Origin: Candidatus Rhodoferax odensensis
Lineage (GTDB): Bacteria > Pseudomonadota > Gammaproteobacteria > Burkholderiales > Burkholderiaceae_C
Direction: 5' to 3'
DNA: 64,000 bases
Assembly (NCBI GenBank): GCA_016718405.1
Contig: JADKDJ010000011.1
Span: 38,811-102,810, forward strand
The translations under genes and the position numbers were made by a program. The notes beneath the pieces were generated by a model, which saw only the letters and a program-made list of their open reading frames with translations, was not told where the DNA came from and did no database searches. Shown here one piece after another: positions 27,133-35,699 of this stretch; positions within the stretch are counted from its first letter, which is position 1, and every line of letters begins with the position of its first letter.

Positions 27133-28863
27133 TCAACCCTGAAAACCAGGATTGTCTTGCGCGCCCACCAGACTCGGGACATTGAGCCGGCGCGCTGACA
27201 CCGTGCCCTGGGCCTTGAGCCAGGGTTCAACCAGGTCCCAGATCGGCGCCGTGCCGGCGTTCTTCGCTTCCTCAGACACCGGCGCCCAACCCGCCACCTT
27301 GTAGCTGCGGTCGGCCTCCAGCGGTCTGCCGTTGAGGCGCAGCTCGTCGATGCGCTGGCCCACGCTGGCGCTCGGCGTGCAGCGGTATTGCAGACCGCCC
27401 ACGCGCACCATGTCACCGCCCTGCTGGTAATAGGGATCGGGGTTGAACAGGTTGTCGGCCACGTCTTCCAGGATCGTTTTGATGGTCTGCCCGGTCATCG
27501 CCGTGACTGTCGTGTAGGGGTAGGTAATGGCGGTCATGTCCATCAGCCACTCGCGCGTGATGGCTTGGCCCGGCAGCAAGGTAGTGCCCCAACGAAAGCC
27601 CGGCGAGAACGCGATCTCGGCACCCTGCACCTCCATCAAGGCGTCCAGCAGCAACTGGTCACCCGTGCCATTGAAGTTGCCACGCCGGTACAGCAGCCCG
27701 TTGTTGACGGCCAGCTTCTCGCCCAGCTTGGCCTCAAAAGGTGCACGCACGCGGGTGATCAACGCGTCCATGGCCGGGTCGGCCGACAGCATGTTGGCAA
27801 ATACCGGCAACAGCTTATAGCGATAGTCCACCACCCGGCGGCCCTTGACTTCAAGGTCCAACACTCCCAGGAACTTGCCGTTGGAGCCCGCATTCGTGAC
27901 GATGGTCTTGCCACCTGGGTTGCCGACGACGCTGGCCACCGGCATGCCGTCATGGGTATGCCCGCCGAGAATGGCGTCGATGCCGGTGACGCGACTGGCC
28001 ATCTTGAGATCGACATCCATGCCGTTATGCGACAGCAGCAGCACCACCTGTGCCCCTTTGGCGCGCGCCTCGTCGACGGTCTTCTGCATCGACTCTTCCT
28101 GGATGCCAAAGCCCCAGTCCGCCATCAGGTAACGCGGGTTGGCGATCGGCGTGTAGGGGAAGGCCTGGCCAATGATGGCGCAGGGCACGCCATTGATCTC
28201 GCGCATCACATAGGGCTTAAAGACCGGGTCACCGAAGTCGTTGGTCTTGATGTTCTGCGCGATGAATTCGATCTGCCCGGCAAAGTCCTTGTCAACGATC
28301 TGCTTGACCCGGTCCATGCCCAGCGTGAACTCCCAGTGCCCGGTCATCAGGTCCACGCCCAACAGCTTGGCCGCCTCCACCATGTCTTGCCCCTGGGTCC
28401 ACAAAGCGGTGCCCGAGCCCTGCCAAGTGTCGCCCCCATCGAGCACCAGTGCGCCAGGACGGCTGGCCTTCAAGCGCTTGACCAAGGTCGCCAGGTGCGC
28501 AAAGCCACCCACCTTGCCGTAGCGCCGGGCGGCCTTCTCAAAGTCAAGGTGGGTCAAGGCATGCGCCGGCGCGCTGCCAGGGCGCACCTTGGCCACCTTG
28601 AGCAGATGCTCGCCCACCAGGTGCGGCAACTGGCCGCGCATGCTGCCAAAGCCAAGGTTGACATTGGGCTCGCGAAAGTAGATCGGCTTGAGCTGCGCGT
28701 GGCAATCCGTCATGTGCAGGAAGGACACCGTGCCAAACTTCGGCAGGTCATACAGGCCGTGGCTGGCGGTGGCCGCATCGGCATCGGCGTACTTGCCCAG
28801 GCCCATGCCGGCCATGGTTCCGGCGCCGAGCACCTGCAGGAACTCGCGTGTGCTCAGGTTCAT
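27133..28863 (-). CDS. soxB: Thiosulfohydrolase SoxB
   Basis: Periplasmic dimanganese hydrolase that removes the terminal sulfone as sulfate from SoxY-bound thiosulfonate. 576 residues. Metallophosphoesterase signatures: HMTDCHAQLKP, VLDGGDTWQGSG, LLLSHNGMDVD, ILGGHTHDGMP. The leader (STREFLQVLGAGTMAG) resembles a Tat signal but has a single Arg rather than twin Arg; export by Tat is still likely. Last gene of soxY-Z-A-X-B. No soxCD is seen in the window. Confidence 0.95.
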   Translation of the reverse strand: MNLSTREFLQVLGAGTMAGMGLGKYADADAATASHGLYDLPKFGTVSFLHMTDCHAQLKPIYFREPNVNLGFGSMRGQLPHLVGEHLLKVAKVRPGSAPAHALTHLDFEKAARRYGKVGGFAHLATLVKRLKASRPGALVLDGGDTWQGSGTALWTQGQDMVEAAKLLGVDLMTGHWEFTLGMDRVKQIVDKDFAGQIEFIAQNIKTNDFGDPVFKPYVMREINGVPCAIIGQAFPYTPIANPRYLMADWGFGIQEESMQKTVDEARAKGAQVVLLLSHNGMDVDLKMASRVTGIDAILGGHTHDGMPVASVVGNPGGKTIVTNAGSNGKFLGVLDLEVKGRRVVDYRYKLLPVFANMLSADPAMDALITRVRAPFEAKLGEKLAVNNGLLYRRGNFNGTGDQLLLDALMEVQGAEIAFSPGFRWGTTLLPGQAITREWLMDMTAITYPYTTVTAMTGQTIKTILEDVADNLFNPDPYYQQGGDMVRVGGLQYRCTPSASVGQRIDELRLNGRPLEADRSYKVAGWAPVSEEAKNAGTAPIWDLVEPWLKAQGTVSARRLNVPSLVGAQDNPGFQG

Positions 28864-28880
28864 TGGCGCGCCCGCGCGGT

Positions 28881-29528
28881 CTACTGGTTCACCGGCGATT
28901 TGGGGTCCAGCAGCAAAGCCATCACGTGGCGGATCTGGGTCTCGTTAAGGATGCCCATGTGCCCCGCGCGCGGCATGTTGGAGCAGGCGTTGTAGGCCTT
29001 GGCGTTCCAGATCTTGCCCCAGGTGTAGGTGACGATGGGCTGCGCCGCAGGACTGGCCGGGTCGGTCACGCCACGCAACTTGCCGTAGTGGTGCAGGCTG
29101 GGGCCAATGGTGCCATGGGAGATCTCCTTGGCGTCGATCTGGTGGCAGTTGTAGCAGTTGCCGCCAATCGCCTGGCCGGGCTCGTCGGTCCAGGTCAGGC
29201 CACGGCCGCTCTGGGCAATCTTTTCGCCTTCCTTCCAGTCGCCCAGATACTTGCCGTCGGACGGCCACTTGACGGTCTTGAGGTTGGCGGCCTCCAGCGT
29301 CTTGGCCAGTGTGGGATCAATCGGTTTGCCGACGACGTCCGCCGCGCTGCATTCACGGTTGACGTCGTCCTGCACCAGCCGGTCCACCTTCACCGGGCCC
29401 TGGTCACGAAACGAGGCGCGCACGATGTCTGCTGTCAGCTTATCCAACTCGGGGCCAGACGGCACCGCCGCACAACCGGCCAGGCACAGCACCGCGACGG
29501 GCGCCAGATACTGCGTGATTGACTTCAT
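28881..29528 (-). CDS. soxX: Sulfur oxidation c-type cytochrome SoxX
   Basis: Small cytochrome c subunit of SoxXA, which joins thiosulfate to SoxY. 215 residues. One haem motif CYNCH, with a distal Met expected near NMPRAGHMG. The leader ends in a lipobox-like LCLAGC, so it may be lipid-anchored. It starts 69 bp after soxA and is followed closely by soxB. Confidence 0.92.
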   Translation of the reverse strand: MKSITQYLAPVAVLCLAGCAAVPSGPELDKLTADIVRASFRDQGPVKVDRLVQDDVNRECSAADVVGKPIDPTLAKTLEAANLKTVKWPSDGKYLGDWKEGEKIAQSGRGLTWTDEPGQAIGGNCYNCHQIDAKEISHGTIGPSLHHYGKLRGVTDPASPAAQPIVTYTWGKIWNAKAYNACSNMPRAGHMGILNETQIRHVMALLLDPKSPVNQ

Positions 29529-29597
29529 GGTGGAGCTCCTAATCAGTTGGGGTCAGAGCACATCGCTGCGCGAGTGGTCTGACCCACAAGGTTTCGT

Positions 29598-30401
29598 CTA
29601 TCGCTTGAGTGCCGGCGCAACCGACTCGCCACCCTTGCCGTTGACACCCAGGTACACCCCCAGGGCCACGGTCGCATCGCTGCCAAACAGCGGGTAGGGG
29701 AAACGCTGCTGGCGGTAGCAGTCGTTCAGCCGCAACTGCATACCCCACATCTGCCCGTTGGAGACGCGGTAAGCCGGCCAGGCGCCAAAGCCGTTGCCGG
29801 CGCCGGGGTTGGTGGTCAGTTTGGGCAGGTCCTGCAGGCGTATGCGCTTGCCGTCTTCGCCATGGCAGGAGGCGCAGGCAAAGTCATGCGGGCCACCGCG
29901 CGCGAAGAACAGGCGTTTGCCCACCTCGTACATGGTCTTCTCGGCCACATGGTCTTGCGGCAAGTTGAACTTCAGGCCGCGCGACTCACTGGCAATCCAA
30001 GTGGCCAAAGCCGTGATGGTGGTTTGTTCGCCGCGGTCAAACGCGGTCTTGGCGATCTCGGTGGCAGAAAAACCCTGCAAGGTCTCCATGCAACTGAGCA
30101 AGCGCGATTCCAGGTCTTGCACCTTGTTGGTATCGGCGAAGAAGCGCGGCAGTTCGACAAACGCACCCCTCACCACGCCCGCACCCTTACCCAGGTCGCA
30201 GCGCTCCAGCGACGACTGCTTGGGTCCGCGTTTTTGTTTCCAAAGGGCTTCGCCCTTGGCTTCAAACAACTCGGCCGGGTTGCCATCGGCCAGCATGGCG
30301 CGGTACTCGGCGATGCCGTCGGCCGACGACTTCTGGGCCCAGGCGCCCCCACCGAAACCGCTCCATAGCAGCCCAACGATGAGCAGTGCTCTCTTTTGCA
30401 T
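29598..30401 (-). CDS. soxA: Sulfur oxidation c-type cytochrome SoxA
   Basis: Catalytic subunit of SoxXA. About 267 residues with a signal peptide (GGGAWAQ cleavage). One CxxCH haem motif (CASCHGEDG). The conserved Cys in RLNDCYRQQRFP is the persulfide-forming haem ligand. The second haem motif of some SoxA proteins is replaced by single cysteines (LERCDLG, LLSCMETLQGF), so this is the mono-haem type. ATG at 30401; a longer in-frame start at 30431 has no signal-peptide logic. Confidence 0.93.
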   Translation of the reverse strand: MQKRALLIVGLLWSGFGGGAWAQKSSADGIAEYRAMLADGNPAELFEAKGEALWKQKRGPKQSSLERCDLGKGAGVVRGAFVELPRFFADTNKVQDLESRLLSCMETLQGFSATEIAKTAFDRGEQTTITALATWIASESRGLKFNLPQDHVAEKTMYEVGKRLFFARGGPHDFACASCHGEDGKRIRLQDLPKLTTNPGAGNGFGAWPAYRVSNGQMWGMQLRLNDCYRQQRFPYPLFGSDATVALGVYLGVNGKGGESVAPALKR

Positions 30402-30486
30402 GGTCTTGTCTCCGAGTAATTGTAGGACCACTCACCCGTGCGGCGTCGGCCGCACGCCGCGCCCACTCAATAAACGCGCCGCCGTG

Positions 30487-30798
30487 TCAGGTCACGGTGG
30501 CCTCATCCGTGCGGGACTCACCCTTGTTGTCTTTCCAGGTCACAGCCACCTTGTCGCCGGCCTTGGCGCCCTTGATGGTGAACTGCATAAAAGGGTTCTT
30601 GGCCACGCCCGTGCCCCACTCCGCCGTCATGACCGTCTTGCCGTTGTGCGTGGCAGCGACCTCGTTAATGTGCCAGGCGGGAATGGTCTTGCCCGCCGCA
30701 TCCTTGCGCAAACCCGTCTCCATCTCATGTGCCATCAACACGCGAACGGTGGCGTTGCCACCCGCTACTTGGGCTCGAATGCGCATCGGATCTGCCAT
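30487..30798 (-). CDS. soxZ: Sulfur carrier complex subunit SoxZ
   Basis: 103 residues, beta-sandwich partner of SoxY. Conserved pieces: MADPMRIRAQ, HEMETGLRKD, the IPAWHINEVAATHNGK segment, and KDNKGESRTDEATV at the end. It has no signal peptide and is exported as a complex with Tat-bearing SoxY, as known for the family. Located between soxY and soxA. Confidence 0.95.
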   Translation of the reverse strand: MADPMRIRAQVAGGNATVRVLMAHEMETGLRKDAAGKTIPAWHINEVAATHNGKTVMTAEWGTGVAKNPFMQFTIKGAKAGDKVAVTWKDNKGESRTDEATVT

Positions 30799-30892
30799 GG
30801 GAAACTCCTGCTAGTCTGTGGGACAGACCACTAGCTCTGTCCGCACCTGATTAATGGATATGAGATCGATTTGTCAACGTGGCGGCCAGCCC

Positions 30893-31348
30893 TTAGCCGC
30901 CACAACCACCCAGCGTGACCTTGACTTCTTTCTTGGCGAACAGGGCCCGACCGTCGTTCAGCACGGCCACGGCGTATACATCCGAGGTCTGCGCCATCTT
31001 GGCGCGCGTGGAGACGTTGGCCTCGACGTTGTCGGTGAGCTTGAACGCGGCAATCAGCACGGTCGGGTTCTTCTCCACCAGAAACAGGATTTGACTCACG
31101 CCCGCCAGCGTGGTCGCCGCAGAAAACGGCACTACCGCACCGTTCTCGGCAATGTCGGGCGCGGTGATGGTCACGTCCTTGCTGGCCTGCGGGGTGGCCA
31201 AACCCAAGCCCTTGAACGCATCTCCCAGAGTCTTGGCCTCAAACGCTGGCGCGTTGAAGGCCAGGGCATAGCGCGGGAACAGCCCGGTGCCTGCCAGCAG
31301 GCCGGCCACCAGGGCGCTGTGTTTGAGTGTCTCGCGACGGCTTTGCAT
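30893..31348 (-). CDS. soxY: Thiosulfate-carrier protein SoxY
   Basis: Carries sulfur intermediates on the C-terminal Cys of the swinging arm VTLGGCGG, which is intact. 151 residues. A Tat signal (SRRETLKHSALVAG) is cut near YALAF. The ATG at 31348 follows GAGGAGA; the upstream in-frame start at 31435 lies in the promoter. First gene of soxYZAXB. A shared sulfur-gene promoter motif lies 50-95 bp upstream. Confidence 0.95.
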   Translation of the reverse strand: MQSRRETLKHSALVAGLLAGTGLFPRYALAFNAPAFEAKTLGDAFKGLGLATPQASKDVTITAPDIAENGAVVPFSAATTLAGVSQILFLVEKNPTVLIAAFKLTDNVEANVSTRAKMAQTSDVYAVAVLNDGRALFAKKEVKVTLGGCGG

Positions 31349-31397
31349 CAATGTCTCCTCACGGAATTTGGGCCCCAACAAACAGACTGCGGTCAAT

Positions 31398-31442
31398 CGA
31401 GTATCAACCATTGCCGCGGCAACCACATCACCCATGTGGGTT
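31398..31442 (-). promoter_or_regulatory. Shared sulfur-regulon promoter motif upstream of soxY
   Basis: On the minus strand: an ACCCA-N2-TGGGT-like palindrome (31428-31442; the plus strand reads ACCCATGTGGGT), a 17-nt spacer (31411-31427), then TGGTTGATACTCG (31398-31410). The same layout with the same 17-nt spacing occurs before tusA and before the operon divergent from dsrA. The functional reading is inference. Confidence 0.6.
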
Positions 31443-31509
31443 ATCCCGGCTTATCCTGAACGGTAGGTGGGGATTCAAGGTAAGCACGAAGGTGCGGCAA
31501 GAAGCGCCC

Positions 31510-32481
31510 TCACTCAAGCTCGCGCTCCAGCAGCAAATAGGTGTTGTAGGCGTTCATCCGGTTGACGATGCGAAACATCGGCACGGACTCAAAACGACTC
31601 CAGTCGACCGCGTCGTAGGCCTGCTCGAAGGGCTCCATATTCCTGGCGGCCTTTGCCATCACCGAGCGCAGGTACAGCAAGTAGTCGCGCGTCAGTTGCA
31701 TGTCCTGGCGCGCTGTCGTGGACGGGGCGCCATGCCCGGGCACCAGCACGTTGGGGCCAAAGGCCAGCAACTCATCCAGCGCCGCGATCCAACGGCCACT
31801 GGCGGCCTGGCCAACAAAGGGCAGGCGGCCCCTGAAGACCAGATCCCCCGTGTACAGCACCTTGTCTTCAGGCAGGTACACCGCCAAGTCCTCCGGCGTG
31901 TGGGCGGGCCCAAGCGACTTGATCTGGATGCGGGTGCCACCCACCAGCAGCTCGTACGGTCCGTCCAGCCACAAATCGGGCTGCACCACTTGGGTCTGCT
32001 CGTCCACCCAGGGCGCCAGATCCTGGCGCGACACCGCCAGGCGCTGGCGAGCGGCATCCGAGTTCAGGTAGGCCAAGGCGGCGCGATGCGCCACCACCCG
32101 CGCGCCCAGCGCCTGGAACACCTGCAAACCATAGATATGGTCAGCGTGGTAATGGGTGACGATCACGTGGGTCACCGGCAGCGCCGTCACTTTCGCGATT
32201 TCGGCCAGCAGCCGCGTCGCCAGGGCGGGCGAGCCCAGCGCGTCAATCACCACCACCCCGGCGGGTGTGACCACAAAGCCCGCGTTCGAGATGAAATTCT
32301 GGTTGGCGGATGATCCGACCGCCGACAGTCCTTGCACGTACCAGGCCGAGGGGGACACTTGGCGCGCCACCATCTCCGGGGGTGCCTGCGCGCGCGCCAA
32401 CCAAGGCACACCGGATATCAGCAGCATGCAAGCCAGCAGGCTGCGACGCAGCCAGGCGGCGGGTCCGGTGCCGTGCTTCAT
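31510..32481 (-). CDS. Exported metallo-beta-lactamase-fold hydrolase
   Basis: About 323 residues with a signal peptide (LLISGVPWLARAQA). The zinc-binding THYHADH motif near residue 110, then GPAHTPEDLAVY, YTGDLVF and PGHGAPS give the full MBL set. Similar periplasmic MBL proteins (SoxH-like) occur in sox loci; the substrate is not established. It lies between soxY and the ArsR-type regulator on the same strand, 23 bp after the regulator stop. The ATG at 32481 opens the signal peptide. Confidence 0.8.
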   Translation of the reverse strand: MKHGTGPAAWLRRSLLACMLLISGVPWLARAQAPPEMVARQVSPSAWYVQGLSAVGSSANQNFISNAGFVVTPAGVVVIDALGSPALATRLLAEIAKVTALPVTHVIVTHYHADHIYGLQVFQALGARVVAHRAALAYLNSDAARQRLAVSRQDLAPWVDEQTQVVQPDLWLDGPYELLVGGTRIQIKSLGPAHTPEDLAVYLPEDKVLYTGDLVFRGRLPFVGQAASGRWIAALDELLAFGPNVLVPGHGAPSTTARQDMQLTRDYLLYLRSVMAKAARNMEPFEQAYDAVDWSRFESVPMFRIVNRMNAYNTYLLLERELE

Positions 32482-32504
32482 TGGCTCAGACACTGGCGCA
32501 TGCG

Positions 32505-32849
32505 TCACTCGCCTTGAAGGGCTATTTGCGTGCAGACGGTGCGGCACAGTTTGGCCACGCGCTCATCGACAATCCGGTAATAGATCTGCACCCCCTCACG
32601 ACGCTTGCCCAGCACGCCGGCCTGGAACAGATTATTGAGGTGTTGCGACATATTGGGCTGCGTGGTGTTGATCTCACTGAGCAACTCGCCAACGTTTTTC
32701 TCGGCACCACACAGGCTGCTGATGATTCGCAGCCGCATCGGTGCCGACATCACACGAAACAACTCGGCGGCCAGTTCAAACACCTGATCCGTGTCGTTGA
32801 CTGGCGTCGCGGCGCCCTTGGAAGCGGGCTTGTTGGTCTGGGTCAGCAT
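32505..32849 (-). CDS. ArsR-family regulator, SoxR/BigR/SqrR-like
   Basis: 114 residues, winged HTH (recognition helix around NTTQPNMSQHLNNL). Cysteines C47, C102 and C106 match the idea of a thiol switch: related SqrR/BigR/SoxR repressors sense persulfide or sulfane sulfur through two conserved cysteines. Here the spacing (47 to 106) is a few residues shorter than in those proteins, so assignment to that branch is tentative. It is divergent from tusA and upstream of the MBL and sox genes: the best local candidate for the sulfur regulator. Confidence 0.8.
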   Translation of the reverse strand: MLTQTNKPASKGAATPVNDTDQVFELAAELFRVMSAPMRLRIISSLCGAEKNVGELLSEINTTQPNMSQHLNNLFQAGVLGKRREGVQIYYRIVDERVAKLCRTVCTQIALQGE

Positions 32850-32957
32850 GCGGTTCGACTGGTCTGAGCACGGCACAGGGCCGCGCAAGGGAATTGGGAA
32901 ACTATACGCCTGTAAAGCCCGTCACACCGCGGCAAACCCCAGCTGCACAATGTTCCT

Positions 32958-33001
32958 TACCCATTTGGGCTACGGGGTATTACCCTTCTCGGTTATAGAC
33001 G
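32958..33001 (+). promoter_or_regulatory. Shared sulfur-regulon promoter motif upstream of tusA
   Basis: TACCCATTTGGGCTA (32958-32972), a 17-nt spacer, then CGGTTATAGACG (32990-33001), a likely -10 region. The first element differs at one position of 15 from the one beside dsrA, and the second is identical to it. The spacer here also holds GGGTA-T-TACCC, a further small palindrome. Located between the divergent ArsR-type regulator and tusA. Confidence 0.65.
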
Positions 33002-33087
33002 CCCCGACAGGCATACTCAAGAATGAGCCCACTCAGCGGCACAGTCAGCGGGTATCGCCGCCACCCAACCACCACCGGAGTCGAGAC

Positions 33088-33315
33088 ATGGAATTCAGCA
33101 AGGAATTTGATGCGTCAGGTCTGGCCTGCCCGCTGCCCATCGTGAAAACCAAAAAGGCTCTGGCGGACATGGCCAGTGGCCAGGTGCTGCGCGTCGTCGC
33201 CACCGACCCGGGCTCGGTGTGCGACATGGCGGCCTTTACCGAGCAGACCGGCCACGCCTTGCTGGAGCAGGGCAGCGAGAACAGCAAGTTCATCTTCTAC
33301 ATCAGGAAGGCCTGA
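33088..33315 (+). CDS. tusA: Sulfur carrier protein TusA
   Basis: 75 residues. The TusA/SirA signature ASGLACPLPIVKTKKAL carries the sulfur-binding Cys in the CPxP motif. In sulfur oxidisers TusA hands persulfide sulfur to DsrE-type proteins and DsrC. First gene of tusA-dsrE2-yeeE, a common trio in such organisms. The ATG at 33088 is preceded by CCGGAG. The shared sulfur promoter motif lies about 90-130 bp upstream. Confidence 0.93.
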   Translation: MEFSKEFDASGLACPLPIVKTKKALADMASGQVLRVVATDPGSVCDMAAFTEQTGHALLEQGSENSKFIFYIRKA

Positions 33316-33354
33316 TCTTCGCGCGTTTCAGCACCCTACCTTCGGAGCACACAC

Positions 33355-33825
33355 ATGGCCGCAAAAAAAATGGCGCTGATCGCCACCAAGGGCACGCTGG
33401 ACATGGCTTACCCGCCGTTCATCCTGGCCTCCACCGCCGCGGCATTGGGCTGGGAGGTGCAAATCTTCTTCACCTTCTACGGCCTGCAGCTGCTGCGCAA
33501 GAGCCTCGATGACGTGAAGATCAGTCCGCTGGCCAATCCCGCCATGCCAATGCCGGTGCCGATGCCGGTGATGGTGCAAATGCTGCCCGGCATGGAGTCG
33601 ATGGCCACCATGATGATGAAGGCCAAGATGAAGTCCAAGGGCGTGGCCTCGCTGCAGGAACTGCGCGACATCTGCCTGGAGAGTGATGTCAAATTCGTGG
33701 CCTGCCAGATGACGGTGGACTTGTTTGAGTTCCAGACCAGCGACTTCATCGAGAAAATCGAATTCGGTGGCGCCGCCACCTTCATGAAGTTTGCCGGCGA
33801 ATCCGACGTCTGCCTGTTCATTTGA
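33355..33825 (+). CDS. dsrE2: DsrE2-type sulfurtransferase
   Basis: 156 residues of the DsrE/DsrF/DrsH-like family, DsrE2 subtype. Features: N-terminal AAKKMALIATKGTLDMAYPP, FFTFYGLQLLRK, a Met/Pro-rich hydrophobic loop (PAMPMPVPMPVMVQM), and the conserved Cys in VKFVACQMTVDLF. DsrE2 exchanges persulfide sulfur with TusA. The stop overlaps a possible TTG start of the next gene. Confidence 0.88.
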   Translation: MAAKKMALIATKGTLDMAYPPFILASTAAALGWEVQIFFTFYGLQLLRKSLDDVKISPLANPAMPMPVPMPVMVQMLPGMESMATMMMKAKMKSKGVASLQELRDICLESDVKFVACQMTVDLFEFQTSDFIEKIEFGGAATFMKFAGESDVCLFI

Positions 33826-33833
33826 GGCCGGCC

Positions 33834-34928
33834 GTGGACGCCTCGCTCAATCCGGCCACTCTCGTCGTATGGGGCGGTCTGGGCTTGGGCTTCGTGTTTG
33901 GGGCCGTCGCCAACAAGACCAACTTCTGCACCATGGGCGCCATCTCCGACGTGGTCAACATGGGCCACTGGGGGCGCATCCGGATGTGGCTGTTAGCGGT
34001 CGTCGTGGCGATGGTCGGCGCCAACCTGCTGCATTACACCGGCCAGATTGACCTGGGCAAGACCATCTACCACCGCGCGGCCATGTCTTGGCTGTCGCTG
34101 TTGCTCGGTGGCGCATTGTTTGGTGTGGGCATGACCATGGCCTCAGGCTGCACCGCCAAGAATCTGATTCGCCTGGGCGGTGGCAGTGTGCGCGCCCTGG
34201 TGGTGCTGGTGTTTCTGGCGATCTCGGCCTACATGACGCTCAAGGGTCTGTTCGGTCAATGGCGTTCGAGCGTGCTCGACCCAGTCACCATCGATGTTGG
34301 TGCCACCGGCCTGGGCCAGGCCGTCGCCAAGCTCAGCGGCGCACCCCACCCTGCCGCCCCGCTGCTGTCCGCGCTGGCGGTCAGCCTGGGCCTGCTGGCT
34401 TTCATCTTCAAGGATCGGCGCTTCCGCTCCAACCGTGCCCAGGTACTGGGTGCGCTGGCGCTGGGCCTGGTGATCGTGGCCGGCTGGTACCTCACCGGCC
34501 ACCTGGGTTACGGCGAGAACCCGGAGACGCTGGAGACCGTCTACTTTGCCACCAACACCCGCACGCTGGAGTCTCTAAGCCTGGTCGCCCCGGCGGCTTT
34601 CAGCCTGGAGCTGCTGATGCTGTGGACTGACAAGTCGCTGCATGCCAGTTTTGGCATCAGCACGCTGGTCGGCATGTTTTTGGGTTCACTCACCTATGCC
34701 CTGGGCACGCGCCAGTTTCGCTGGGAGGGATTTGCCAGCGTGGACGACTTGCGTACCCACCTGATCGGTGCGGTGTTGATGGGCTTTGGTGGCGTGACCG
34801 CCATGGGCTGCACGATCGGGCAGGGCATGTCGGGCCTGTCGACCCTGGCGCTGGGGTCGGTGGTCGCCATGCTTGGCCTGACCGGTGGCGCCGTGGCGAT
34901 GATGAAATACCAGATCTGGCGCGCCTGA
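33834..34928 (+). CDS. YeeE/YedE-family sulfur-compound transporter
   Basis: Membrane protein of about 364 residues with roughly nine to ten helices, of the YeeE/YedE family (TsuA-type thiosulfate importers). Conserved cysteines in helix-break motifs: NFCTMGAISD, ASGCTAKNLIRLGGG, AMGCTIGQGMSG. Such cysteines relay the thiosulfate or sulfur ligand. GTG at 33834 has GAGG six bases upstream; TTG at 33822, overlapping the dsrE2 stop, is the alternative. Together with TusA and DsrE2 it suggests import and transfer of sulfur to the cytoplasm. Confidence 0.85.
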   Translation: MDASLNPATLVVWGGLGLGFVFGAVANKTNFCTMGAISDVVNMGHWGRIRMWLLAVVVAMVGANLLHYTGQIDLGKTIYHRAAMSWLSLLLGGALFGVGMTMASGCTAKNLIRLGGGSVRALVVLVFLAISAYMTLKGLFGQWRSSVLDPVTIDVGATGLGQAVAKLSGAPHPAAPLLSALAVSLGLLAFIFKDRRFRSNRAQVLGALALGLVIVAGWYLTGHLGYGENPETLETVYFATNTRTLESLSLVAPAAFSLELLMLWTDKSLHASFGISTLVGMFLGSLTYALGTRQFRWEGFASVDDLRTHLIGAVLMGFGGVTAMGCTIGQGMSGLSTLALGSVVAMLGLTGGAVAMMKYQIWRA

Positions 34929-34984
34929 GGGCTGCCTGTCGCACGCCTCACGATCAACCTGGCACGGACCCGATGACCTGAACC

Positions 34985-35629
34985 ATGCGCAACGACACAC
35001 CGCCCGAATCCGCCACCCCCGCGCCCTCTGCCAAGAAGGGGTTCGTCGCCTGGCTGCGACGCCCACCAAAGTGGTCGATGGCCAGCATGCTGGTCCTTGG
35101 GACCGTCGTGGGCGTGCTGATCTGGGGCGGCCTCAATACCGGCATGGAGTGGACCAACCGTACCGAGTTTTGCACCTCGTGCCACGAGATGGGCATTCCG
35201 GCCGAGGAACTCAAGAAGACCGTTCACTACACCAACCGCAGTGGCACCACCGTGTCGTGCGCGGACTGCCATGTCGCCAGCAGCAAGAGCCCAGGCGACT
35301 ATGGCCGCAAGTTCGAGGCCAAGATCATGGCCGCGCGCGATGTGCTGGGCAAGATCACGGGCATCATCGATACCCCGGAAAAGTTTGAAGCCCACCGCCT
35401 GACCATGGCCAAGCGCGTGTGGGCGCGCATGAAGGCGGCCGATTCGCGCGAGTGCCGCAACTGCCACAAATTTGAAACCATGGACCAGAGCAAACAGAAG
35501 GACCGCTCGGTGGTCAAACACGAAGGCGCCATCGAAGACGGCAAGACCTGCATCGAGTGCCACCAGGGCATCGCCCACAAGGCGGTGCACCAATTGCTGG
35601 CGCAGGAAGAAGCCATGAAGAAGCCTTGA
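34985..35629 (+). CDS. NapC/NirT-type tetrahaem cytochrome c
   Basis: 214 residues. One N-terminal membrane anchor (MASMLVLGTVVGVLIWGG) and four haem motifs: CTSCH, CADCH, CRNCH, CIECH. NapC/NirT proteins exchange electrons between quinol and periplasmic partners. Here the neighbours are an ethylbenzene-dehydrogenase-like cytochrome and fccAB, so reverse flow from sulfur compounds into the quinone pool is possible; that is inference. Confidence 0.9.
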   Translation: MRNDTPPESATPAPSAKKGFVAWLRRPPKWSMASMLVLGTVVGVLIWGGLNTGMEWTNRTEFCTSCHEMGIPAEELKKTVHYTNRSGTTVSCADCHVASSKSPGDYGRKFEAKIMAARDVLGKITGIIDTPEKFEAHRLTMAKRVWARMKAADSRECRNCHKFETMDQSKQKDRSVVKHEGAIEDGKTCIECHQGIAHKAVHQLLAQEEAMKKP

Positions 35630-35699
35630 ACCCAGGCCGGTCAGACCGCGGGCGCGACAAGACCAGCCTAGTCCTCAACTGACGAGAAAGAACCAAGCA

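Noticed and set aside
27133..31348. soxCD as part of the sox cluster
   Set aside because: No SoxC (molybdoprotein) or SoxD (dihaem cytochrome) frame is found; the cluster is soxYZAXB only.
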